The notes: a model not told the origin generated them from the letters alone. Counted from the stretch's first letter, positions 1 through 9,029 are shown. The stretch: DNA of 10,613 nucleotides from Hamiltosporidium magnivora (GCA_004325065.1 PITI01000580.1:1-10613), one strand, 5' to 3'. Numbers and translations: made by a program.

Positions 1-850
1 TAGGTAATTACCATATAAAAGCATGAAAACCTTGCCTTACTCACTCGGGATAGAAGACTTAGCGCTTGCGAGATAAAAAAATAAAAACCATTAAAAGCCG
101 GGAGAGCTAAGTCGCAATTTATACCTGGTGGCTTGATATTGCATATCTGGATGAATCCATGTAAGTCTTAAAGATATATCTTGGCTAGAAGTTTACTGGG
201 TTAGACAGTGGGAATAAGTGGAAATCCTGATATTCTTGTTGGAGCCCAAAATTGGTTTCGGCCTTCTATCACATTCTAGGCAACAAACATTAGCAAACTC
301 TAGGTAACTTCCTCGCCTATAAATTAGGTTATAAACACCTGGTGGATGAAAGGCTAGGGGATTTAGGTATTGTAAGAGTTACTGATGGTGCCTCAGAGTA
401 GCAGTTATTTATGTTAAACCTAGAAAAACGTTAATGCCATGAAAACAAAACTAACACTTGCCTCTCTTCTAAAAAAGATGCGATGTTTTTCGATAAAGCT
501 GATGGAAATAAAATTTTATATTGAGAATGAGTAAAAGAAAAATCTATAATAAATTTATAAATTTTTATAGAATTCAATGTAAGTATTCCGAGGTCTTTTT
601 ATAGTTTGTTCCTTTTCCTACAGATGAAAAAAAATCCACAAGTAAATTAATAGTTTGCCAAATTATAGATAGACATTCAACATATATTTTTTTTGATTGA
701 TCTAGTTGTCTGCTAAACACAAACTTTCTTGTACGAAAGTCAAAGAAGTCACAAACCGGGGATAGCCTCAAGCCCTTCGTTAGTTAATGTTACTCTAATT
801 CACTACTAAATCATTGGCGCATCTAGAAGGTTGCAATGTATACTTCGCTA
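1..850. other. G+C-richer non-coding patch, probable old repeat of unknown family
   Basis: This stretch is clearly less AT-rich than most of the window (the first 60 bases are about 40% G+C by eye, against about 12% near 2941-3000) and is rich in mixed-sequence words rather than A/T runs. All frames are broken by stops. The longest plus-strand open stretch in the most open frame (294-398) gives a peptide I do not recognise. A short minus-strand frame at 574-771 has no coding character. The composition suggests a degraded transposable-element segment, possibly an untranslated leader of a non-LTR element, or an old non-coding repeat. No terminal repeats or target-site duplications are visible, so both boundaries are uncertain. 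Identity is unknown; only the compositional contrast is seen directly. Confidence 0.35.
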
Positions 851-1968
851 TTCAGACTTACTAAAGCAAAAAATTGATGGAAATAAATGATAGTTGTTTT
901 TGATTTAAGTTAATATTTAACTCATACTAATTTATTTTATATAAAATATTTGTATATGCTATAGAAGTAAATTAACTTAAAAAAGTGTAATATCGGGAGA
1001 TGTATAGGAATAGAGGCAAATGAACTAAACATAAACCATTATGATAAAAGATATCTAAAAAATAAAGGAGTAGCTAAAATTTAATAGTGTATTGAAATAC
1101 AGAAGTTTTCTAGACTTTAATTATACCAACTACCAATTTTCACGTAGAACTCGAAACATCACGATTATAAACCGAATAAAAATTCCAAATTATTAAGGTT
1201 TGTGGTCTTGACATACAAGCGTTATATTACTTTAACACGGGTTTGGTAAATCTAAAACGTTTTTTTGGTTACTACCTTAGAATAACCGTGTAGTCATGAG
1301 TTCCATTGGTTCATGAACATATTTGGTTGCCTTATTTATGCATTTTTTACAAAAATATTAAAAAAGTTACAACCAATTCCGCTGGATTTTTATGTTCAAA
1401 ATTCAAAATATTAATTTAAGATGTCTACAAACATTTTAAAATATAGGTGGACTCGCGCCTCAACGGAATCGGTTATAAGTCGTTGCTACACGTTGTGCCA
1501 AAGAAAATCCTTTTGAATTTATAAATAATAAAAAACAAACTTCAAATTTATGATTGTGGTTTCGAGTCCGTATTAGGAAATATTTTACAAAAATAATTAT
1601 CAATTCGTTAAGTGAAAATTAAAACCTTCGAAAATTCTATTATTTTAACTCTTCGTATGCAAAACTGATAAAATTAATTGCACATTTGATTTTTAATCTG
1701 AAAGTTGAGCTCGCTCCATAGATATCTTTTCATTTTTTAAATAGAAAATTTTCGTTGAGCTAAAATCAAAAGCAGGAAAAAATGATATAAAATGCCAATA
1801 GACTATATGATACAGCTTTATTTTATATCGGTTTTTAATTATAGTTTGAAAAATCAAATTTAATTACATACTTTTCTCCTTTCGTACCTTTCGGTTTTAA
1901 GAATTAATAGATGAAACGCCAACTTATGATGTAGCTACCAATACCCTAGCTTTTTCGGTCTATTCTTC
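851..1968. other. AT-rich intergenic stretch without recognisable genes
   Basis: No open frame of note, RNA gene or transposon motif was recognised here. A small less AT-rich spot at about 1441-1500 (words such as actcgcgcctcaac) may be a remnant of an older repeat. The phrase at 1558-1573 resembles a tRNA T-loop, but there is no matching acceptor or D arm. Otherwise the sequence is A/T runs. Confidence 0.5.
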
Positions 1969-2154
1969 TTAATGGAAAACCTGTTTAGAATTGTCGACTA
2001 TTTTATTTTCTAAGATTCTTATATTAATCGTTAGGACTCTTGCCTCGCTTTCTAAAGTACCATCCATTTCCACACGGAATCCATAATTCTGCAGATAGTT
2101 TTCTACATTTTTATAAGTTTTCCATCTTTGTAATCCCGGATTAATATGAAGTCG
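1969..2154 (-). pseudogene. Possible fragment of a non-LTR reverse transcriptase thumb region (weak)
   Basis: On the minus strand a frame of 61 codons is open from just after a TAG (2155-2157) to a TAA at 1969-1971. It has no ATG near its beginning; the first Met is about residue 30. The middle reads YGFRVEMDGTLESEA followed by a basic stretch ending NKIVDNSKQVF. This loosely resembles the conserved YLG...DG...E...R...K...VY pattern that follows the YADD box in many LINE reverse transcriptases. The plus-strand bases 2030-2160 are also less AT-rich than the surroundings. No RT motifs were found upstream on the same strand (2160-2340), so this would be an isolated, truncated relic. Frames of this length also occur by chance in this window, and the call is tentative. 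Confidence 0.2.
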
Positions 2155-2160
2155 CTAGAA

Positions 2161-3844
2161 GGCTCAAGGTAGTTTTTTCTGATTAAAATTCCATTCGTCT
2201 ATTAACAAAAGATAGTTTTAATTTCCTTTATTAGCTCTCCATGTTTTATTCAACTAATCGAGCTTAAAATGGTTGATTGAACAAATTTTGTTATTGTGTT
2301 ACAATGGTTAAATATTAATGGGGTTTTTTTTACTGTTTACGGGTTCGTATTATATATTTTACTTCAAAATCAATATGAAACGCACCATGATTAATTTAAA
2401 CATTAGAAAATTTAGTAGAAAATATAAATTTGGCATGAATAGTACTATTTTGTTGATTTATGATAATGTCTGATGTTACGAAATTTTATTAGGAAATAGC
2501 TTATTTGATCAAATTTAAACCCTTTTTGATTATACTAAGCTTAGTTATGCAATTATAGAAGTATATTCGGAAAAACAAAATAATTATGTTTTACTTGGTG
2601 TGTTCTATTTAATTTAAAGACATATTAATTTTTAATCTAGCATGGCTGTGTTGGAAAAATTCGGTCGTACAGGTGATTAATAACCTATACATTATATATT
2701 TATAGTAGAAAATTAGGAGGAGAAAGCTTACTATAATTTCGTACACTTCTTTGCACATTCATTAGACAGATTATACTAAGTATAGGCTGCTTTTGGCTCT
2801 TGTTATCTAAGAAAAATACAATTTAATCGGTTAAACATACTTAACTTCCAAACTCTAATTATTGCATGCTCGTATATCAGATTAAATAACCAATTTTCAT
2901 TCGTCAAATTTAATTTAACCAAAAATTGTTCCTATATTTTTATTTTTTTTTTCTACAAAATAATATTAAAAAAATAAATTAGTCCAGAATAATAACATTA
3001 AATGTTCAAAACATCTAAAAAATATAATGCAGTTAAAAATAAATTGAATTTCGAGGCATTATATAAAAAATAAAAGACACTAAATATTGTTGTCTTAAAG
3101 GAAGATAAAAATCCAAAGATCTAGATTTTTAAAGAATATATAATAACATATTCATTTATTCAAACCTTTAAGACAATATATTTTTTGAACGGTGAAATAC
3201 ATTATGTATTTATTTAAAAAAAATTTAAGTAAAATTCAGGATAATTAAATTTTATTTTAATCTTATAAAAAATACTTGAATATGTTTTACTCTCTATTAA
3301 ACTTTTGTATACATGATTATTACATTTTAACAAATTAAATATAATTTTTTTGATATAATTCAAGAATAAATTTGTTGAAAATATGTAATATTAAGTTTGT
3401 GACATTATTTTTTTGGCTTAATTGAGTCTATTTTTTGATTCATTTGTGTCTAAACACAATTTAAAGGCTAATTTAAAAATAAATATTCACTTTGGCTATT
3501 ACAGACTAATTAAATATATTTTCAAAAGTAAGAATTTAAACTTATAAAGCCGCTTATTTAATTAATTTTTTTATTCTATCATATCTTTAGTTTTTTGCAA
3601 AGAAATTAATATGTAATTTCAATACAATTTCTACTTATGTTTTCTTCAATGAAAATGGTTTAGAATAACCAATTATAATTAAAAATTCCACCATATTCTA
3701 CTTTGTTTATAAGCTTTACTTTACAACTATTTTGCGCTTAAGTTTGTGGATTGTTAAAAATTAATACAGTGAAAAAAATTAGGCTTTTAACTTTACAGTG
3801 AATACCTAGAATTTATCAAACGATATTTTTTTACTACAAAAAAA
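2161..3844. other. Very AT-rich intergenic stretch
   Basis: Nothing gene-like is visible. The sequence is dominated by A/T runs (for example the poly-T run near 2943-2952) and stops in all frames. It includes one imperfectly flanked inverted repeat at 3090-3176, listed separately. No tRNA, transposon motif or long open frame was recognised. Confidence 0.55.
3090..3176. repeat. 12-bp perfect inverted repeat with a 63-bp loop
   Basis: The left arm TTGTCTTAAAGG (3090-3101) is exactly complementary to CCTTTAAGACAA (3165-3176). Outside the arms the similarity continues only loosely (aaatattg against aaaatata). The loop is AT-rich and non-coding. It could be a stem of a decayed miniature element or a chance match; at this base composition chance is quite possible. 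Confidence 0.3.
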
Positions 3845-4060
3845 TTTCGTGTGTTTTTGGTTTATTTGGTGGGTAAAATCAGGAATAAATTGCAATTTTA
3901 TCCCCCATTGATTTCAAACAGAGTTAGGCTAAAAGATTGTAGTACTATACAAAGGGCTTATATGGAGCTTCAAACTAGAGAATGTGTTATAAAAGGCGAT
4001 TTCGCGTTCTTATTGGCCACAAAATCAATCCTTTCTGCACATCACGCCGCGTAAAAAAGT
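3845..4060. other. G+C-richer patch with a short open frame, unidentified
   Basis: The sequence changes sharply from A/T runs to mixed-sequence words, including gcgatttcgcgttc and cacatcacgccgcg, and drops back to A/T runs at about 4055. A plus-strand frame of 67 codons (3851-4054) is open. Its opening Met is a GTG or TTG read as a start rather than an ATG, and the product has no domain, signal peptide or motif I recognise. I do not call it a gene. The patch lies about 180 bases upstream of the LINE leader, so it could be the far 5' part of that element, an independent non-coding repeat, or a promoter-like host sequence (it contains ttattggcca, an inverted CCAAT-like word). The evidence does not separate these. 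Confidence 0.3.
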
Positions 4061-4238
4061 TTTTATTTTCATTTATTGTTAGAGAAATATATATACAATC
4101 GTGAAAGAACTTATTTTTCATTATTTTTTCAAAACATCAAAAAAAAATTTACAGGTCTTTTTGTTTAGTTTACTGCGTTTTTTCTACTTGAACTTTGTAT
4201 TAAAAAAATCATTTTAAGAAGTATAAAGTCAAAATAAC
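4061..4238. other. AT-rich spacer upstream of the LINE leader
   Basis: The stretch consists of A/T runs with stops in all frames. It separates the patch at 3845-4060 from the G+C-richer leader at 4239. No target-site duplication matching the sequence after 7287 was found, so the exact 5' insertion boundary is not fixed. Confidence 0.4.
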
Positions 4239-4305
4239 TCTGCCAGAAAGGTGACTAGCCTTGCTACCCGTTTCAGGCCCGGATAAAAGAGAAGGTGCGC
4301 GTATA
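4239..4305 (+). other. Candidate 5' leader of the LINE
   Basis: A 67-base stretch of mixed, G+C-richer sequence begins at actctgccagaaagg and includes cgtttcaggcccgg and aaggtgcgcg. It is flanked by A/T runs on both sides and lies about 110 bases before the first recognisable endonuclease residue. Its position suits the 5' untranslated leader of the element. The bases between 4306 and 4415 are AT-rich and have diverged too far to show the original start codon. The assignment is from position and composition only. Confidence 0.4.
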
Positions 4306-4415
4306 GTGTTTAACATTTGTATCCTAAAAAACCATATTTTTACGAAACTGAAACGAATCAATAATAACTCTCAAAAAAATCAGAAAATAGAAAGAATAGT
4401 TCAATTAATATTCGT

Positions 4416-5111
4416 AGTTGGAATTTGATAAGCCTTTTCCGAGCAGGTAAATTAATGAATCTATCGATTGAACTAGATAAATACAAAATAGATACAGTAG
4501 CATTGCAGTAAATCAGATGGAACAGAATAGATGTAATTAAAACCAAACATATAACGTTTTTTTACAGTGATAACGCGACTAATACACTGGAAACAGCTTT
4601 TTTCATCAGAAACAAGCACTGATTGATGTTTTAGGCTATACCCATAGATGAAAGATGTGTTAAATAATAATTAAAGAAAGTTTCAATAATACATCCTTGA
4701 GTTGTGTCCAACGCTTTGACCGGTGAGGAACTAAGAAAAGAAGGATAAATTTTATTATAAGCCAAAATTTACTTACATAATGCTCCGAAAAGTGAATTAA
4801 AAATTGTTATAAGGTATTTTAATGCAAGGATAATAGAAAGACTAATTACAGTGCTACTATTGGTAAGGAAAGCATTTATTCCGAATCTAATGGCGATAAA
4901 GCCAGATTAATCTACCTTGGAGTTAGTGAAAACATAATAATTTCTAGCTGCTATTTTTCTCACAAAACTATACATAAATATACGTGCAATCACTTGATGG
5001 TATTACATTCAATCAAATTGATCATGCTCTTATCGATTCGAGGCATACTTCAAATTTCATCGATGTCAGAACTTTTTAAGGGCAGATGTAGACTCTGATA
5101 ACCTTTTGGTG
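4416..5111 (+). other. Relic APE-type endonuclease domain
   Basis: The domain belongs to the exonuclease/endonuclease/phosphatase superfamily, which makes the target nick. It opens with SWN (4416-4424), then LFRAGKL (4434-4454) and ALQ-stop-IRW (4500-4520), where family members have LQEIRW. Further on come FFYSDN, TLETAFFI (for the usual TLGTGFI), PIDERC (4641-4658), KIVIRYFNARI (4800-4832, for GDFNAKIG), ESNGDKARLI and SHKTIHK in frame 2, QIDHALIDSRH (5014-5046), and ADVDSDNLLV (5082-5111, for DVDSDHxLV). Three catalytic positions are therefore changed: the Glu codon is TAA, the Asp of GDFN is Tyr, and the His of SDH is Asn. The Asp of QIDH remains. The identification is firm because motif order and spacing match the family. 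Confidence 0.88.
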
Positions 5112-5664
5112 AGATGAAGTATACACAACGCCTCTAAAACTTAAATGCATCCAAAAGCTTGATGACACAAAGATATGATGCCAATATGTATCATGACATT
5201 AATGTTAGAGAACAATATGTAAAGACCCTTACCTAATGTCTAAATACAAATATGACCTATATAATATGTGAAAAAGATGATACTTGGACTAAGATAAAAT
5301 AAGCAATTAAGCAAACTGCAGAGTAAGTGTTGGGATTTAAAATCGGGGAAAAAAGCCGGTTTAATCAAGAATGCAAAGATGCGATCAATCATAGAAATAA
5401 AACTAGAGTGAAGGTTTTACTATATGAGACCACATGTATAACACAAGTATCCAGTGTGACAAGAAAACTCAAACATCTTCTAAGAGGTAAAAGGAGAAAG
5501 AGATATACAGAGACTAAAAGTAATAAAAATGAAAGTATAAATTAAGAGAATAAGACGAATATTGATTTGTTTAGCATGCAAAAGCAAAAGTTTGAAATCT
5601 TAACTTGCGTGATCGAAGAAAGAGAAGGTATAATAATTTCAGAACCCAAGAAATCTAAGAAAAC
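5111..5664 (+). other. Connecting region between endonuclease and reverse transcriptase
   Basis: The whole stretch can be read in frame 2 with five stops. It shows RYDANMYHDINVREQY, then DDTWTKIK, a stop, AIKQTAE, a stop, and VLGFK (5327 on). Next is RFNQECKDAINHRNKTR (from 5357), where related elements have WFN-EC followed by a run of R and K; the Trp codon TGG has become CGG. A basic stretch follows (LRGKRRKRY), then a frame change near 5660. This layout is usual for RTE-type proteins between the endonuclease and RT. The surviving open frame at 5327-5545 encodes this segment and is not an independent gene. Confidence 0.8.
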
Positions 5665-6605
5665 TGTGCCGAAGATTTTGAAAACTTTCTAAATAGCAAT
5701 GAAGAAGATAAATCAGAAAAAATGAAAAGTACGGATTATAATACAACAAATAAGAATATTTGGATTAAAGACGAAGAAACTAACATTGAGCCAACTCTTG
5801 AGGAAACAATAACTGCTATAATAAGTTTGAGAAATCATAGGGTACCCGGAGAAAATAAAATTACAGCAGAATTTATAAAATATGAAGGTAATGAGCCAAT
5901 AAAAAAACATACATAAATTAGGGCAAAAAATATAGACTAAAGAAAAAATACCCGATGATTGTTATGTAAGCCTAATACTTCACATTCATATAAAAAGTTC
6001 AAAAGTGCAATGCACCAATCACAAAGGGACATCACTTTTAATATAAGTTATGAACTGCTTATTAGAATAATTGCAAGTAAATTAGAGGTATCAGCAGAAA
6101 TGATTACTGGGGACTATCGGTGTGAATTTTGCAAAGGCAGATCAACAACGGACCAAGTATTTATAATGAAAATGATCCTAGAAAGCCGATATGAATATAA
6201 TATTCCGACGCATTAACCTTATCTAGATTACAAGCAAATATACGATAGCATTGATAGTAAATACTTGTTCGAGGCTCTTGAAGACTTAGTAATTCCATCG
6301 AAATTAATATGAATGATAAAAATAACTTTGCTAATATAAAAGAAAAGGTTTTATTGGCAAATAATATTCAGAAAATTTGAATTGTTGAGGTCTCGAAAAT
6401 GTAAAACATTATCGTCCGTGCTATTTAATCTTACAAGAATCAATTTACCATAAGTTAAAGGATAATGAAGGAAACTCGCTTTTAACAGAAAAATTTATAT
6501 ATAAGCTATGCTGACGACTTAAGTATTCTTTGAAGAAATGAACAAGATATAAAATCTTCATTTATTGTCATAGCAGCAGATCTGCAAAGGCCGGATATAA
6601 GATAA
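5665..6605 (+). other. Relic reverse transcriptase domain
   Basis: The domain starts with CAEDFENFLN (frame 1, 5665 on), resembling the W-YFE-LLN motif. It continues with EPTLEE, then PGENKITAEFIKY (5845-5883), IPDDCYVSLILHI (frame 2, 5948 on) and HKGTSLL (for YRGISLL). After a frame change near 6045 it reads SYELLIRIIASKL, GRSTTDQVF (6136 on) and LDYKQIYDSIDSKYLFEAL (from 6223), which is motif A with both acidic residues kept. LSSVLFNL (ending at 6432) follows RSRKCKT, where RQGD would be expected. The catalytic YADD is intact at 6507-6518. Stops at 6214, 6310, 6337 and 6531, plus several frame changes, make the domain non-functional. Confidence 0.92.
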
Positions 6606-7260
6606 ATGAGAATATAACAAAATACATCGAAATCAAATACCTAAATAGAAACGCTGTGAATAACTTAAAATTTTACTTGTTTAAATTCGTAAAAGTCGAG
6701 TTCTAACTATTTAGGTACCTTTGTAAATCACAATAATAAAAGTATTGAGGAAATAAAGAAGGTATGAAATGAGGTCTATTTTGCACCGAATAACTTAATT
6801 CAATCATAATATAGGTAGAGTTCAAAAACGTATATACAGAAACTTCATATAACATATCGTAAGGTATTGATCTGTGAATTGTAATTTCAGAACAAGTTGA
6901 AACACTCCTAAACAAGTAAGAAGGAAAGATACTTTGGAAAAGAAAAGCCCAAAACTATCAAAATGTGTAAAAATTAAGATCAAACAAGTAATTCATGGTT
7001 TCTGTCGTGAAAGAAATTCGGTTATCGAAATAAAAAAAAAGGCTAGAAAACGTGGTTATAATGCTACCTAATCGAGGTGTGAGTCAAGTCTACTTCTATC
7101 AACACAATGAGAAAAGAATAAGATATAGATCACGAAAAATATGGTTAGATGTTGCGGGAAAAGACAATTCAATGCTATATTGAAAGTAATTGAAAGAAAA
7201 AGTAGAAGATAAGAAGAATTATGAAATTTTTTAGAAGGTCAAGCTCTTTAAGACTGTAGT
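6593..7260 (+). other. Relic thumb and C-terminal region of the LINE protein
   Basis: Frame 2 gives GYKINENITKYI (from 6593), resembling the GL-INE-KTKYM motif. Frame 3 gives NYLGTFVNHNNKSIEEIKK (from 6705), matching the YLG...EI pattern of the thumb, followed by QKLHITYRKVL. From about 6899 frame 2 reads ETLLNK, a stop, EGKILWK (for ERKILRKI), KRLENVVIMLPNR (for RL-W-GHV-RM) and RSRKIWLDVAGKD (from 7127), close to the R-W-D-V motif near the C terminus of these proteins. The final residues reach KVKLFKT (for the usual AKAL) beside the 3' tail. About eleven stops lie in this region. Confidence 0.8.
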
Positions 7261-7287
7261 GCCACCCGGTAGTAGTAGTAGTAATAA
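7252..7287 (+). repeat. 3' terminus of the LINE with (TAG)4(TAA)2 tail
   Basis: The end of the coding region runs into actgtagtgccacccgg, then four TAG units (7270-7281) and two TAA units (7282-7287), after which the sequence returns to ordinary AT-rich DNA. RTE-clade elements characteristically end in short tandem repeats rather than poly(A), so this marks the 3' boundary of the insertion. The TAA units may be mutated TAG copies. Confidence 0.75.
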
Positions 7288-9029
7288 ATTAAAAATACGG
7301 TTATGTCATTCATGATCAAGAATCAATCGAACATGAATTTCACAACTGTATCTACCAAGGGTTTTCATTTTTATAAATATGTAGAAAAAAATCTATTTTT
7401 GTTACTGTGGTTTGATATTTTCTATAATAGAAAACGCCAATCAAACAATTTACTTTAATTTTATGAAAATAAATTTTCTATCGAAATGTTTTTAAATTAT
7501 TTTACCTTTCAGTTTTTTTTCCCAATTCATTAAAATAATAACATTCATACTCCATTCTTTAAAAATACTATATTTGATTTTCAAACATCAAACAACTGAA
7601 TTCCTAGCAATTAAATGTTTGCAAGAAAGAAACAATAAATTTTAACTACAAAATACAAACATTATACAATTTTTAATATTATATCTTGGTTTTCTTAGAA
7701 AAGTGATAGTTGTTTTCTGCTCAGAATAATTTGAAACGTGTGTTTTATAAGTAAAAAGAATTTTTCTAATATAGTTTGTAAAAATGTTGTCGATTTTCTA
7801 TTTTTATTTAAATAAATAGCAAACTGGTTTTATACGAGCCGGATCATACTTCTTTGAATATTTTCTTATTCTGTTAATAAATGAAAGTATTTTATTGAAA
7901 AAGCCTCAAATAATGTTAAATTATATTGTTATTTGATGTATGGAAATTTTTCTTTATTTATTTAGATTAAATTATGTATTATTAATCTAATATCGTTTTC
8001 AACTCCTGTTTTATATTTTAAATTATGGCGATGAATTCGGGACTGATATTACTAAAAACTAGTGCAAATTTTATCCGAGTAAAAAAAATGATCGGTTTAA
8101 AGCACCATACCCTTAATTGTTTTTCTTACCTGGTTTTTCCTCAGAAACGAGATAATATATAGACGCATTAAAGCTTTCTGGTATGTTCGTGGAGTTTCTA
8201 ATGATTTTCTCCTGTAGATTATGCTGTAATCAAAAAAAAGCTATTTATTTTCAAAACATAAAAATATTACTGCCTGATGGACTCATCTAGTATGCTTTGT
8301 GTTTTATTTAGTCCAGAGAAACAATTTAAAGAGCCTAAATTCGATTCAAAGACCCCTTACATTTGTATATATGCCGTGGATAAAATAATATATTTAATAG
8401 ATAAGTAAGACCGAAATATAAAATCACAATCAAGCATTTGAAAATCAAATGATGCAAATACGAATAATGATATTTTCAATACATGTTTACAGAAGAATAT
8501 TATTTATCATTAAATGATTGATTATAGAATAGCTTAAAACTTTAAATATTGCTTCAAATTCTTTATTTGAATATTTAAATCAATTTTCGTTATTTGAAAA
8601 TATAACTGCTATGAATATGAAATCTATAGTTTTTTGTGTAAAAAAACCGTCAGATTTAAGTTTTAGAAAACATCCTTTATTCTAACTAAGATTGATTATT
8701 TACATCATAATCGTTTATTTTAGGCTAACGGTTTTACAGAATCTATTAAAAAGTGGAATAACTATTTTTTCGAAATGTTTACTTCTCAAATAAAATTCTA
8801 ACAATTCTATATTGTAATTGCACACTTCTATGATTTTTTCTTTTCTTATCTATCATTTCAAATTTAATTTATATTTTTCATTTTCAAGCTTTTTTAAACT
8901 CATTTATTTTCATACCATATCTTTTTCCGACGGTTTTTGTCTCGATGTGATTTGATTTTGTTTTAATCTCTGATATCATATTGATGTATAAAAATTTTCT
9001 TGATTTAATTAATTCAACCGAACCACGAA
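7288..9029. other. AT-rich intergenic stretch downstream of the LINE
   Basis: No gene, RNA or transposon motif was recognised. Two small self-complementary words occur: catttg...caaatg at 8435-8451 and tttaaatatt...aatatttaaa at 8541-8579, both easily explained by the base composition. The part at about 8030-8300 is slightly less AT-rich but shows no recognisable protein in any frame. Confidence 0.55.

Larger units (their letters stand above)
4239..7287 (+). mobile_element. Decayed, nearly full-length RTE-like non-LTR retrotransposon (LINE)
   Basis: The order of parts is that of RTE-clade elements: a short leader, one ORF with an N-terminal APE endonuclease, a connecting region, a reverse transcriptase, a thumb/C-terminal region, and a short 3' tail of trinucleotide repeats instead of poly(A). 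The span of about 3.05 kb fits the usual size of roughly 3.2 kb for this clade. Conserved words are readable throughout, but the frame changes about 12 times and about 30 in-frame stops occur, so the copy is old and inactive. Family knowledge: such elements insert by target-primed reverse transcription. The clade assignment rests on motif spacing, the single ORF and the tail. Non-LTR identity is much more certain than the exact subfamily (RTE or RTE-BovB). Confidence 0.9.
4416..7287 (+). pseudogene. Broken APE endonuclease-reverse transcriptase ORF of the RTE-like LINE
   Basis: In life the protein would nick target DNA and copy the element's RNA into it. Reading by hand, homologous protein runs through frame 3 (4416 to about 4850), frame 2 (4853-4998), frame 1 (4999-5079), frame 3 (5082-5110), frame 2 (5111-5664), frame 1 (5665-5916), frame 2 (5918-6043), frame 1 (6046-6453), frame 2 (6458-6505), frame 3 (6507-6605), frame 2 (6593-6704), frame 3 (6705 to about 6895) and frame 2 (6899-7287). 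About 30 in-frame stops fall inside these segments, for example at 4509, 4620, 5324, 6214, 6310 and 6765. The short open frames at 5327-5545, 5722-5916 and 5959-6216 are the longest surviving pieces, not separate genes. The original start codon is not identifiable. Damage is spread along the whole length, which suggests neutral decay after insertion. Confidence 0.9.

Noticed and set aside
574..771. 65-codon minus-strand frame
   Set aside because: It has no recognisable motif or conserved composition; its length is expected by chance at this number of frames.
1555..1575. tRNA-like T-loop word (ggtttcgagtcc)
   Set aside because: It has one base too many for the consensus, and no D arm, anticodon arm or acceptor stem can be paired upstream.
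3851..4054. 67-codon plus-strand open frame as a small gene
   Set aside because: It begins at a non-ATG codon, has no recognisable domain or motif, and lies in a patch better described as an unidentified non-coding repeat.
4358..4546. 62-codon minus-strand frame with hydrophobic residues resembling a membrane protein
   Set aside because: It is antisense to the endonuclease relic, whose motifs are clearly readable on the plus strand.
5327..5545. 72-codon plus-strand frame as an independent small basic protein
   Set aside because: It begins at GTG after an in-frame stop and matches the connecting region of the LINE protein, continuous with decayed sequence on both sides.
5713..5910. 65-codon minus-strand frame
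   Set aside because: It is the antisense shadow of the reverse transcriptase relic, rich in Phe and Tyr as expected from AT-rich antisense.
6703..6915. 70-codon minus-strand frame
   Set aside because: It is antisense to the LINE thumb region (YLG and following residues); no domain is visible.
7270..7287. The TAG repeat as an independent microsatellite
   Set aside because: Its position directly after the LINE C-terminal region fits an RTE-type 3' tail better than an unrelated simple repeat.
8541..8579. 10-bp inverted repeat tttaaatatt / aatatttaaa
   Set aside because: It is made only of A and T in an AT-rich region, so chance is sufficient.
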